Notes: a model not told the origin generated them from the letters alone. DNA of 64,000 nt from Siphonodentalium dalli (GCA_032622095.1 CP136066.1:175521164-175585163); one strand, 5' to 3'. Counted from the first letter of the stretch, positions 48,600 to 58,431 are shown. Numbers and translations: made by a program.

Positions 48600-51090
48600 C
48601 CATTCATATTTTTTTATTTTGAATGTCACAAGATACTGGTGTTTATATACCCAATTGTTGCACAAATTGCTTGTGAAAATTGTGTATGTAAGCCCATTGA
48701 TGAAATATGCAATTCATGTGATTCTGTATTGTCAAATAGAAAATATGTTTTTAAAGGTGAAAATGTATTGGAAAGATTTTGTAAGTGGTTGTTTTACACC
48801 AACGACCATAACGGCACAACGTGTATTGCTCACAATGCAAGAGGCTACGATAGTCAGTTCATCTTACATTACTTGGTGAACAATGGAAATTGAAAACCTA
48901 TTGTTATTATGAATGGTAACAAAATACTGAGTTTTTACAATGTAATGGTGTTAGAGTAATCGATTCATTGAGTTTCATCCCAATGGCATTATCTAAATTT
49001 CCAAAAACATTCCAACTTGAAGAAATGGCTAAAGGTTATTTTCCACATTGGGCAAATACACAGGACTTTCAGAATTACGTAGGACCAAATCTAGACAAAA
49101 AATACTATAAACCTGAAATCATGTCTGAGGAAAATAGGGATTCATTTCTGAAATGGTACGAAGCTAGGGGTGAGGATATCTTTGATTTCCAAAAAGAAAT
49201 TCAAAAGTATTGTTAATCAGATGTAGACATTTTAAGACGTGGATGTGGCAAATTCAGACTATGTGCAAAGGAAACTGATCAAATAGATCCATTCCGGGAA
49301 GCAATAACACTAGCTCAAACCTGTAACCTTGCATGGAGAAAACATTCATTACCAGATATTTCTCTAGGTATAATTTCAGACGCTGGATATCCAATACATT
49401 GCTACAAAACAAAATATAAACATAAAACATGCTTTAAATGGTGGTGAAGTTAAAATAGACATACATGTTGTTGATGGTTATCATGCAGAATAAAACACAG
49501 TGTATGAAATGTATGGGTGCTTTTTTCATGGCTGTCCTATTTGCTGTCTATATAGAAACCGCCGAAACCCATACAGTAATATAACAATGCATGAATTGTA
49601 TGAAAAAACAATAAAAACTGAAACTGAAACCAAAAGCTTGGGATGCAAATTAATATGCATCTGGGAACATGACCTGGACAATAAATGTAAAGAAGACAAA
49701 AATTTAAAACAGCTATGGATCAATTCTATTTGCATGAAGACCCAATTAAACCAAGGGAAGCATTATTTGGTGGCAGGACTAATGCTCTAAAATTATATTA
49801 TGAAATAAAACCAAAATCTAAACAGGAAATAAAATATATTGATATATGCAGTTTGTATCCTAGTGTGAATACCTATAGGGAGTACCCTCTAGGCCATCCT
49901 ACAATTCTAAGTCAGGAACAAATAGGAAACATCAAATCTTACAAAGGACTCATTAAATGCAAAGTATTACTTCCAAATAAATTATACATTCCAGTGCTAC
50001 CGATCCACTGTAATAACAAAATGATATATACATTGTGTAAATCTTGTGCAGAAAATGAAAGTGAACAGCGTGCTTTAGTTGGAGTTTGGGCGCATTTAGA
50101 ATTATTCAAAGCAATATAATTGGGTTACCAAATTCTGGAAGTGTATCAAGTTTGGCATTGGACTGAGTGGTCGGACAAAGTATACAGGTATTACATTGAT
50201 AAATACATCAAAATTAAACAAGCAAGAGGATATAACAATTCTGTTAAAAGTGAAGACAAAGATAAATACATAAAAGATTATTATGTGGTTGAAGGTATAA
50301 AACTTGAAAAAGAAAAAATCGAAAAAAAACCCAGGACTCCGCCAGTGCGCAAAATTAATGATAAATTGGATATGGGAAAAAAATGCACAAAATAATATTC
50401 TTACTAAAACGGAATATACATCAGAACCATTCAGATATTTTGAACTACTAACTGATAACAATATCACCGTCAAATCAGTTTAAAATTTTGAACATGATAA
50501 ATTCATATTATTCAGATATGAAAATAAAACCGACATTATAGAACCACATCCATCTGCCAATGTAGTTGTCTTCGGTTTTGATATTTTCTTTTTCTGGATC
50601 GAAAATATACATGCAACTATCGATGTCGAAATACAACACCCTATCTTGGAGTTGTATACAGTTTAGAAAAACTCCAAGATAGGGTGTTGTATTTCGACAC
50701 CGATAGCTGTATGTATATTTTCGATCCAGAAAAAGAAAATATCAAAACCGAAGACAGCTACCTTGGTAAATGGACTCATGAACATCTGGATGCTAAAATC
50801 ATAAAATTTATGGATATCAGTACGTGGAAGATGGTGTCATAAAATCTGTATGTAAGGTCAATGGTATCACTCTGGATTATAAAACTAAATGGCAAGTAAA
50901 TATTCATTCAATGGTTGAATGTGTTAACGACCGGTCAAACTTTCAACATGTCATAAACTATCCATGCAGAATTAAACGCACAAAGAACCGAGAAGTAATT
51001 AGTGAAGAGTAAACAAAAACATTCCGATCTGTGTACACCAAACGACTTGCTGTGGGTGAATACAACACAATGCCGTATGCATGGAATTGA
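48600..51090 (+). pseudogene. Polinton DNA polymerase B, exonuclease and polymerase domains
   Basis: Protein-primed family B polymerase in many frames. Exonuclease: TCIAHNARGYDSQFIL (~48820-48870). The segment NGNKILSFYN and SLSFIPMALSKFPKTF follows. A Cys-rich YEMYGCFFHGCP lies at ~49500, and FGGRTNALKLYYE at ~49760. Motif A: DICSLYPSVN (~49850). Motif B region near 50370 is damaged (W-E-K-N-A-Q precedes NNILTKTEYTSEP). Motif C: VLYFDTDSC (~50685-50710). The thumb continues to TMPYAWN and a stop at 51090. At least eight stops or shifts occur, plus a 91-bp inverted duplication before motif C. It would replicate element DNA from a terminal protein; this copy is inactive. Confidence 0.88.
50562..50761. 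repeat. 91-bp inverted duplication at polymerase motif C
   Basis: Arms 50562-50652 and 50671-50761 with an 18-bp spacer; nearly identical in reverse complement, differing at a few bases around the GATAGCTGT / ACTATCGATG site. The right arm is the true coding sequence for the D-T-D motif. The left arm is an inverted copy of it that replaced the segment normally lying just upstream. Confidence 0.9.
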
Positions 51091-51433
51091 TGTGTTACCA
51101 GCAGAGATGGTTTTGAAAATTTATAATAACTTGATCGAAATGTCAAAAATGGATCAAGAAATCAAACGAGAACTTAAACAATCTTGGTTTTTTAGGGAAA
51201 ATAAGATTATAATGCAGACATTGGTGAACGGTGGACAGAGCCGATTGAGATGTTTGATTGAGAGATCAGAATTTGAAACTGATTTCTTAACGGATATATT
51301 GGATCAACTGTTATCAGATTATTGGATATTTCATGGTGTTCCTAAAACAAAATTAGTTGAAATAACTTTGCTCGCTTTGCTGAATATCAAGACAGGATTC
51401 TCAAAGAAAAAACTTAGAAATTCGAAGAGATGA
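51077..51433 (+). CDS. Small Polinton-region protein, weakly F-box-like N-terminus
   Basis: 118 codons from ATG 51077, overlapping the last 14 bases of the polymerase reading in another frame; the frame is also open upstream to 51002. The N-terminus HGIDVLPAEMVLKIYNNLIE resembles the L-P-x-E-h-h-x-x-I-h-x-x-L core of an F-box. The remainder is helical and charged (ERSEFETDFLTDILDQLL) and ends in a basic tail (KKKLRNSKR). F-box proteins recruit targets to SCF ubiquitin ligases, and some large DNA viruses carry them. The similarity is short, so function stays open. It is one of the few unbroken frames in the element. Confidence 0.4.
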   Translation: MHGIDVLPAEMVLKIYNNLIEMSKMDQEIKRELKQSWFFRENKIIMQTLVNGGQSRLRCLIERSEFETDFLTDILDQLLSDYWIFHGVPKTKLVEITLLALLNIKTGFSKKKLRNSKR

Positions 51434-51675
51434 CAAGAATATATGGTTACATTATTCTCCGAGAACAATGTGCAATTTTTATTGTTGAAAAGTTATTTGA
51501 AGAAAAGGTGTCTTTGGATATATTATAAAAACCACTAGACCTATTTCAGACTTAGATAATGAACTCATTTGGACATTTGGAATAATCTGCAGTTATGGTG
51601 ATTCTTCATTAAAAATAAAAAAGGTTGATTCCGAACAATCCTGATCAGTCTTACATGATCTGTCTCAGGGTAAAG

Positions 51676-51919
51676 ATGGACGAATCATTGTTGTTCAAAC
51701 ATCCCTGTAACATTTTCATATCGGGACCAAGCGGTTGTGGTAAAACAGAATTTGTTAAGAATTAATCGAATATAAAGATGATTTGTTCAAACTTGTTTCA
51801 TACAAAGTCGTTTGGTGTTACAAAGAATGGCACAATACCTATAGTCAGATGCAAGAATTTCACAATATTCAATTTTTAAATGGAATACCGGATGATGACA
51901 ATGAACTTGTCGATGAGTA
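51676..51919 (+). pseudogene. Polinton packaging ATPase (FtsK/A32-like), truncated
   Basis: Starts MDESLLFKHPCNIFISGPSG with the Walker A run GPSGCGKTEFVKN at about 51722-51760, then a TAA. Reading resumes one frame over as KDDLFKLVSYKVVWCYKEW and QFLNGIPDDDNELVDE, the standard continuation in Polinton ATPases. It stops at 51919, and no Walker B (hydrophobic-D-D/E) follows, so the C-terminal two-thirds is deleted. The family is thought to pump DNA into capsids. Confidence 0.8.
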
Positions 51920-52110
51920 AATTCTACAATTGCACAGCGAGCTAGTCCAGTTAGAGTAAATACTACAATTGCACAGCGGGCTACTCCAGATAGAGTAAAT
52001 TCTACTGGATTAAATTCTACATTTGCTAGATTTCAACCACTCAACGATAATGGTCCGCAACCAATTCAATCGGTTCAAGAAGCAGAACATTACCCGTTGG
52101 TTCAACGATA
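51915..52110 (+). repeat. 39-bp tandem repeat, 2.3 copies, in an open stretch
   Basis: Copies at 51915-51953, 51954-51992 and a partial at 51993-52005, sharing ACAATTGCACAGCG. The 39-bp period keeps frame (repeat peptide NSTIAQRA..PVRV) and the frame stays open to 52111, but has no Met start. It occupies the place where the rest of the ATPase should be. Confidence 0.7.
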
Positions 52111-52234
52111 CTAAAAAATTATGAATCTTTCAAAACCATCAAAATTAGCTTTGCTGGCATTTGATCGTAATTTTAATAAACGTAAAAGTAAAAAGTAATT
52201 CAGTCATTTGACATTCAACTGTTGAAGAGTAAAG

Positions 52235-52618
52235 ATGGCGAAAAAAACTCCACTGATTAAAAAATATGGTAATTTTGCAATGGCTATGAATCGGGCACCA
52301 ACTCATTTTCGAAAAAAAATGATAAAAGATGCCCCAAAGAAAGTGATTGATTGCATGTCAGAATGCTGTCGAAATATTTTAAAAGGCAATGTAAAACTAA
52401 CAGAAGCTCAGAAGCGCAAACTTCGTCCGAGGTGTAGACATCTCAAGGAACATGCAAGCAAATCAACATCTTTGAAACGAAAAAAACTAATTTTAAACCA
52501 AAAAGGAGGATTTTTACCACTTCTTATGCTAGCACCATTGCTGGTAAAGAAGTCGCTTGAATACTTCGCGGTTAAACATGAAACAAATGGTCGCTGTTCC
52601 CTTCAAAATGTTGGATGA
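52235..52618 (+). CDS. Polinton/adintovirus pX-like core protein
   Basis: 127 codons, unbroken. A basic helical N-terminal part (HFRKKMIKDAPKKVIDCMSE) is followed by NILKGNVKLTEAQKRKLRP and then KKLILNQKGGFLPLLMLAPL with a hydrophobic end. The N-L-K-G-N-V-x-L-T and Q-K-G-G-F blocks are highly characteristic of a small protein found in nearly all metazoan Polintons and compared to adenovirus core protein X. The last ~40 bases overlap the next gene. The C-terminus (AVKHETNGRCSLQNVG) may be out of the original frame. Confidence 0.7.
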   Translation: MAKKTPLIKKYGNFAMAMNRAPTHFRKKMIKDAPKKVIDCMSECCRNILKGNVKLTEAQKRKLRPRCRHLKEHASKSTSLKRKKLILNQKGGFLPLLMLAPLLVKKSLEYFAVKHETNGRCSLQNVG

Positions 52619-53192
52619 CATTAAAAAATTGAGAATAAGTCTAACTAATCCGAAATTACCACCTAATCCTGAAATTACAAATGTTTAAAAACTAAGCAGA
52701 GAATTGAATTCAGTTTCTGATCAAAATTTGTCAGAATCCGATAAGGTTCAATTATATGGTACAACTTTGCATAAATTGAAAACTTCTCAAAAATCAGTTA
52801 GAGCTATTTCAACCCCGAAAACAGAACTAACACTTAATCATCATAGGGATGTGCTAGAGAATATTCCGTTAAAGATGAGAAAAAAAGCTAAACAACTTTT
52901 ACAACTGATTTCAAAACATCCGCAAATGAAGTTTGATGAACATGGACAATTAACATATGGTGAAAAAGTTATTAGAGGATCAAATATTGTTGATCTCCTC
53001 AATGATATTGTACGACAAAGAAAAGGTTTCGAACCAACAGGTTGGGAAACATTTTTACTTAATGTACCTCAAGATTTTGTAGGGAACAGAAAATGTTGGA
53101 TTTGGATTAAAAAACATTTGAAAGATGATTCAGATGATGATTTTGAAACTCTGATACAAAGCATAAATCCAAAACGATTTGATTCTCATTGA
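52578..53192 (+). pseudogene. Conserved Polinton protein of unknown role
   Basis: Starts at ATG 52578 (MKQMVAVPFKMLDDIKKL), has one in-frame TAA at about 52686, and continues in phase (SDKVQLYGTTLHKLK). The well-conserved segment is NIPLKMRKKAKQLLQLISKH, then GSNIVDLLNDIVRQRKGFEP and WETFLLNVPQDFVGNRKCW. This protein usually sits between the pX-like gene and the integrase in invertebrate Polintons. Alpha-helical, no catalytic motif seen; possibly virion-associated. Confidence 0.65.
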
Positions 53193-53284
53193 TTTACACC
53201 AGTGAAAGGTATAAAAGCAAGACATTCAAAAACTAAAATAGCAGATAGGTTGACACCTGGTCCAACGGGTATTAAAAACAGAAA

Positions 53285-54366
53285 AACACACTAGATGAAG
53301 AGTTATATAAAATTTTCTATAATCCAAAGAAAGTTGGAAGTTATGGCGGTGTAAAGAAGCTTTTTGATGAAGCGAAAAGGCAAAATAAAAAAAACCCCTC
53401 ATAGATGTGAAGAAATGGTTGCAAGGCCAGTCGACATATACTTTACACAAACCAATAATTCGAAAATTCCAACGTAGAAAGACTGTTGTAGCTGGAATTG
53501 ATATTCAATGGCAGGAAGATTTAGCTGATCTTCAGAATTTGAAAAAAACATAATGATAATTACAGATATATGTTGTATGTGATAGACGTTTTTTTCCAAA
53601 TTTGCGTGGGTACTGCCAATCCACGATAAATCTTGACAAACTTTGATCGAATCATTCAGGAAATTTTTTGAAATCTTCAAAACGTAAACCAAAATCGTTT
53701 CAAGCTGATAAAGGCTCTGAATTCAAAAATGAAAAGTTTTTGAAATTTCTGTGATCAGAAAGAATTCATTTCTTCACAACTGAGAATCCAGAGACTAAAG
53801 CAAGTATTGTTGAGCGATTTCAAAGAACTTTAAAAACTCGTATGTGGACGTATTTCACACTCAATAAAACTTCAAGATATTTTGATGTTTTACAACCCCT
53901 AGTCGATTCTTACAACAATAGTTATCACCGTAGCATAAAATCTAAACCGTCGGAAGTTACTTTGAAAACTGAAGCTGAAATTTCCAAATATCTATATGGA
54001 ACAGGAATTAAAAAAGGAAAATCTACACTGAAAGTGGATGACTTGATTCATATCAACAAAACTAAAAGAACATTTGAAAAGGGTTATTTACCAATATGGA
54101 CTCGTGAAATTTTCAAAGTTGATAACATTTGTAAAACTAAACCAATCACATACAAAGTTTCTGATCTTGATGGTGAAGAGTTTGATGGATCATTCTACAA
54201 ACATGAAATCCAACATATAAAAGACAGTAAGGTGTATGAAATAGAATCAGTTATTGATAGAAGAATGAGGAGAGCGGGTGGTAAAATAGTAAAAGAAATT
54301 AGAGTTCATTGGCTTGGATACCCAAAAACGTTTGACAGTTGGATCGCAGCTTCAAATTTAGTATAA
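53285..54366 (+). pseudogene. Polinton retrovirus-like integrase with chromodomain
   Basis: N-terminal zinc-like region and YNPKKVGSYGGVKKLFDEA (~53310-53370), then a frameshift, WLQGQSTYTLHKP, and GIDIQWQEDLADLQN with the first catalytic Asp. After more breaks come a second block around QADKGSEF (~53703-53725) and ETKASIVERFQRT with the catalytic Glu (~53790-53825). The C-terminal 174 codons (53842-54366) are intact: SYHRSIKSKPSEVT, YLPIWTREIFKVD, then a chromodomain (YEIESVIDRRMRRAG with RVHWLGYPKTFDSW). This DDE enzyme inserts the element; chromodomains steer insertion to marked histones. It is inactive because the core is frame-shifted. Confidence 0.88.
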
Positions 54367-54379
54367 AACAGAATTTATC

Positions 54380-54652
54380 ATGTCGCAAAATCATTCAGAT
54401 TCAATTAATTTCAATGAACCTTCACAATGTCAGTTATGTGGTGAAAAAGTTGCGAAGAACCAAGTCACCTACTTCACGCAGATAATCATTATTTATATCA
54501 TAATAATTACATCTATCGTACACATTAGTATCCAGAGCGCAAACAAAGAATTGTGGCTTATTCTTCTAAGTAGCTCTCTAGGTTATATTCTACCGACACC
54601 TGGACTGAAATTATTGAAAAATACTGAGAAAAAATTAATTAATTCCACATAA
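54380..54652 (+). CDS. Small membrane protein in the Polinton
   Basis: 90 codons, starting 14 bases after the integrase stop. N-terminal CQLCGEKV (one C-x2-C pair), then a strong hydrophobic segment rich in Ile (TQIIIIYIIIITSIVHI, residues ~33-49) and a second weaker one (LWLILLSSSLGYIL), ending in a basic tail. It looks like a one- or two-pass membrane protein. Family not recognised. Confidence 0.45.
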   Translation: MSQNHSDSINFNEPSQCQLCGEKVAKNQVTYFTQIIIIYIIIITSIVHISIQSANKELWLILLSSSLGYILPTPGLKLLKNTEKKLINST

Positions 54653-54672
54653 CTCTCATGAGTGATAGTTCA

Positions 54673-55483
54673 ATGTCACTTTACCCAGCCAACTCACAAT
54701 GTTGTTTCACAGTGAAATTACCAAAAACCATACATATATTGATAAAGAGCTTTGGGAAGTTGCAATGGTTGAACTAATTGTACCATCAGAAACATACAAC
54801 ATTATTGGAGATGCGTGCACAATAAAAATAAAAATTCTGTTCCAAGAAGTTTACAATACCTGCACAAGTTACCAATAGGTGATGTAGTATTTTCAAAACC
54901 AGAAAATGGTATAGAATTAAAAATACCAGAAAGAGCATATTCTGGTGCAGCACATTTGACAGATACAATTCAAGGTGTAATTGAGAGTACAGTAAGCAGA
55001 TTGATTCCAGAACTGAAATTCGAATTCAGATATTCCAAAGCACAACAACGAGTTAAAATTTCAACCAATAGTTATACCAAAGTAGGTCTTGTACTCCCCA
55101 GAGCTCTTTTGGATAAACTTGGTTACATAACAAAATCAGGCAGTGTTACATTTGCTACTCCTTCGATAACATTTCCATATGGAGTTGATTTAAATGCGGA
55201 GCATAATCAATTGTTTGTTTATTCTGACATTGCTGATAATACAATTGTTGGTGATGTTGAGGCACCGATATTACGAGTGACATCATTCGAGAGTAAAATA
55301 ATGCATGATGGTCAACATATTAAGCATGAATTCCAAAACTTACATTATGTACCAGTATCAAAGTCTAACTTTGACACCATAAATGTGTATATATCTGGTG
55401 ATACTGGCAAACCAATTCAGTTTGTTCGTGGAAAGTCTATGGTAAAGTTACATTTCCGACGCCGAAGTAATTTGTATTTATGA
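54673..55483 (+). pseudogene. Polinton minor capsid (penton) protein
   Basis: Starts MSLYPANSQCCFTVKLPKT at 54673. The frame shifts so that ELWEVAMVELIVPSETYN (~54750-54803) follows, then shifts again into a long intact frame (54815-55483). The C-terminal LHYVPVSKSNFDTINVYI, then GKPIQFVRGKSMVKLHFRRR, is the hallmark ending of Polinton penton proteins, which form the five-fold vertices. Its stop (TGA, 55481-55483) overlaps the next ATG (55480) as ATGA. Confidence 0.85.
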
Positions 55484-55851
55484 TGATCCCCGTGTATAGA
55501 GGCGTACCTAGACAGTATGGAAATGGAATTGGTTCACTATTCAAATCTGCAATGAGAACAGTAGTACAGTTTCTAAAACCTATTGGTCAGATTGCTAAAC
55601 AACAAGTACTCAAGCATGGACTTGCTGCAGTCGATGATATCATTCATCATGGTAAAAGTCCGAAAGAAGTATTTTTGAAACAAGGTAAAGCAGCATTGAA
55701 ATCTTTTGGAAGGGAAACAATAAAGAAAATATCAACACCAAAATGCATAAATAGATCATCGCGGTCTTTGAAAAATCAGTCTTCTTGAAACGAGTTAGAA
55801 GTAAGTCCATTAAAACACCTGTAAAGAAATCTCTCGATATATTTGATTAAT
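55480..55851 (+). pseudogene. pVI-like small basic virion protein
   Basis: Starts at ATG 55480 within the minor capsid stop (ATGA overlap). Opens MMIPVYRGVPRQYGNGIGSL, then an amphipathic, Ala/Lys-rich helical body (FLKPIGQIAKQQVLKHGLAA). The first frame stops at 55788. One base out, the expected basic C-terminus follows (SVFLKRVRSKSIKTPVKKSL and DIFD, stop about 55850). A Y-R-G...G-N-G-I-G-S start and K/R-rich end occur in Polinton proteins compared with adenovirus membrane-lytic pVI. One frameshift separates the two parts. Confidence 0.6.
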
Positions 55852-55852
55852 C

Positions 55853-57100
55853 ATGATGATGCAAAATGGATCATGCGAATGCAGCAAGTCCGAGTTAGAT
55901 GCTTCTGATGTTCCACCAACAATGACAACGATGTTGGAATCCCAATGGATAGAACATCACCCGACTAGCTCTTTGAATAATTCCGCACCGATAGAATTTG
56001 TAATTCCGCCTCAAACAGAAAAATGGACAGATGGGAATCAATCCTATTTGTATCTGAAATTCAAAATCACAAAAGCAGATGGAACAAACTTGGTTGATGC
56101 TACTGATGAAATTGCGCCTATTAACTACTTTTTCCATAGCATGTTCAGTAGTATCGATATTTACCTAAATAACAAACTTGTAACGGCGAACGGAAATACA
56201 TATTCTTATCGAGCCTATATGGAAAATCTCTTGGCTTATTCTGGTGAATGTAAAGAAAATCAAATTGCCGCACTAGAAATGTGGTATCCAGATACCGCTA
56301 AACAGTTCACCGAAAACACTAAAGCTGATCATAATGATGGATTGAAATCTCGCCAAGCAATCATAGCAGGTAGTAAAACGATAGAATTGTGCGGTCGTTT
56401 ACACACTGATATATTTCTACGAGAGAAAATTATCTTTAATTGGTCAAAACGACGGAAAAAATGTGTTTGAAACGGCAGTTTTCAATGTTCGTACAATTAC
56501 GCTTATGCCAGTAGTAGCAAATAACTTGAACCAAACAATAATACAGAGAAATATGAAAATACTGATTAAAAGAGTTGAAGTGAAAACATTCACTATTGTG
56601 GAGGGCTTAGATAAAAAATTGAAGATCACCTTTTTCAAGGACAATTGCCAAAGAGACTTTTCATAGGCTTGGTATCAAACAAAGATATGAATGCGGTATT
56701 GAAACGACCCATTCCATTTCCAACAGTTCAATCTGAAAAAGCTTGAAGTTAGTCAGGACGGGCATACAATTCATAACCGACCATTTGAACCAAACTTTGC
56801 ATCAGAACAATGCCTAAGATCTTATTTATCCCTGTATCAGTCTTCGGGTATGTTTGGACAAAGCAAGTCCTTTTGTTTGAATCTCAAAAAATACACGAAT
56901 GGTTATTGTTTCTGGGGGTACGACATCACACCTGACCAAGGAGCAGAGGAAGGACATTTGCATCCTATAAAACCGGTAACATAAGATTAGAGCTTCAGTT
57001 TGCTGTAGCTCTAGTTTCTGTGATCAACGAGATAGTCTATGCTGAGTTCGATAATCAAATTGAAATCAACAGTTTGCGAGAAATAATAACAGATTATTAA
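55853..57100 (+). pseudogene. Polinton major capsid protein (double jelly-roll)
   Basis: Starts at ATG 55853, two bases after the previous stop. The N-terminal third is intact: TTMLESQWIEHHPTSSL, APIEFVIPP, YLYLKFKITKADGTNLVD, FFHSMFSSIDIYLNNKLV, NTYSYRAYMENLLAYSGE. These match the F54H12.2-like family, which is the Polinton major capsid. A frameshift near 56440 leads to FETAVFNVRTITLMPV, and another break near 56665 to SLYQSSGMFGQSKSFCLNL and the C-terminal block GNIRLELQFAVAL followed by VYAEFDNQIEINSLRE, stop at 57100. At least three breaks, so no capsid could be made from this copy. Confidence 0.9.
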
Positions 57101-57103
57101 AAG

Positions 57104-57544
57104 CATGGATGGATTGCATTTGGAGGAAAAATTGAGACTGCAAGTTGGAGGACTCGATTTCATTCCATATTGTGTTCCTATCCTTGACAAAGTTCGGAAA
57201 ACATTTGAGAAATGTTTCGTTCATGAAATATAAAATTAAATTTCAAAAGTAGTGACACTCAATTGTGAAGGATGTAAATAGATCATCCAAGTCAGACACC
57301 ACATTTACTTTGTATTTGGACACCACCTATACAATGGGCAGATATGTTCATTGATATAGCACTACTTAAATTGAACATTTACTGAGCTATGGAACAATGG
57401 TATCCAGAAATAGAATCATTTACACCACAAGAGAAAGTTGAGGCATTCAAACTTTGGAAAGATATAAAGGAAGTTGTTCATGCAAACTGTAACCAATTTA
57501 ATTCGGTTTTTGTTGACATGTGGTGTGAAAAAGTAAAAATATGA
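57104..57544 (+). pseudogene. Small Cys/His Polinton protein, broken
   Basis: ATG at 57104 opens 42 codons (DGLHLEEKLRLQVGGLDFIP, then VRKTFEKCFVHEI) to a stop. Further on, in two frames, comes NCEGCK then DHPSQTPHLLC, giving a C-x2-C...H...C set, then a helical C-terminus (EQWYPEIESF to FVDMWCEKVKI) from an ATG at 57389 to the TGA at 57542-57544. C-x-G-C plus H-P-S-Q-x2-H-x3-C recurs in a small protein next to the protease in other Polintons as I recall it. Its last codon overlaps the protease ATG (ATGA). Confidence 0.5.
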
Positions 57545-58047
57545 ACACTAGCGAACTTCAGCATATACTAGACAAATCATACTACCTCTGTTCATTGTAT
57601 GGTGTGGTGTGTGCAAAAGATCAGTTACCATACGAGAAACCGCATCATGTAAAAGCATACATAGTAAATACACACACGTCAGAAAAACCATGAGAACACT
57701 GGGTTGCAATTTTCTTCAATGGAAACATTGCAACATATTTTGATTCCTTTGGGATACCAGCTATTGATAAATATATCAAATAATTTATTCAAAGAAATTC
57801 GATCGAATGTAAAATAAACTTTGGGCGGTTTCAACATCACGGTACAAACGTGTGCGGTATCTACTGCCTATTTGCTCTACATTTCTTGAAAAGCGGATAT
57901 GGTTTAAAAGTATTAGTTGAAATGAATTTTGATGGTGACTACTTCAAAAATGATAGAAAAGTATGTGATTGGTTTCATAGAAACTATGAGCCCTTACGAA
58001 AAGAATCAGAAACTATTACCCAAAACATGTATTTCACAAACGTGTAA
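57541..58047 (+). pseudogene. Polinton adenain-like cysteine protease
   Basis: Starts MNTSELQHILDKSYYLCSLY at 57541. Catalytic landmarks: His in EHWVAIFFNG (~57695), Asp in TYFDSFGIPA (~57735), Gln in GRFQHHGTN (~57830) and Cys in NVCGIYCLFALHF (~57850). This is the Ulp1/adenain order. Two in-frame stops lie before the EHW motif (about 57692) and after KYIK (about 57781). The family matures capsid proteins during assembly. It is followed by an AT-rich stretch with no further Polinton gene. Confidence 0.85.
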
Positions 58048-58049
58048 GA

Positions 58050-58300
58050 CTTACTGTGAATTTAATTATTGATGAAATGTGTTCATTGCCAATTATTGAT
58101 TGTAAATATGTTAAAATCATAATCAATTGTAAATATGTTGATTGTTAATTATTGATGAAATGTATTACCAAATGTCAAATATGTTCATTGCATTACCAAT
58201 TATTGATTGTAAATATATTAAATTCATGATCAGTTTTAAATATGTTGATTCTTAATTCAAAAATAAAAGTTATGTTGTTGAAAAGCAGTGTCTGTTTTTT
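58050..58300. repeat. AT-rich imperfect repeats
   Basis: Two to three copies of a ~110-120 bp unit with TTATTGATGAAATGT, CCAATTATTGATTGTAAATA and AAATATGTTGATT. Lies between the protease and the right 80-bp repeat, where polyadenylation signals (AATAAA at 58261) also occur. Confidence 0.6.
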
Positions 58301-58350
58301 AATGATCGTCTTCGGCAATGTCGATGAAGATCTTAATTCACCAAAAAAAA

Positions 58351-58431
58351 CACATTTGAATTGACGTTCGGGGAAATTTTGTAGAAAAACACAATGACGT
58401 CGTCAACGACGCCCGCGCGTTTTACATATAA
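58351..58431 (+). repeat. 80-bp direct repeat, right copy
   Basis: Pair of 46477-46556, same orientation; contains CAATGACGTCGTCAACGACG. Confidence 0.75.

Larger units (their letters stand above)
46477..58431 (+). mobile_element. Decayed Polinton/Maverick element
   Basis: The genes between these positions form the Polinton set: protein-primed polymerase B, packaging ATPase, retrovirus-like integrase, minor and major capsid, adenain-like protease, and several small family proteins. Polintons are large integrated elements or proviruses related to adintoviruses. Gene direction is uniform apart from one inverted polymerase segment and a divergent zinc-knuckle gene. Stops and frameshifts affect most genes, and the ATPase is truncated. 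Boundaries are set by the 80-bp direct repeat and are tentative; the long inverted terminal repeats expected of this group are not seen. Confidence 0.88.
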
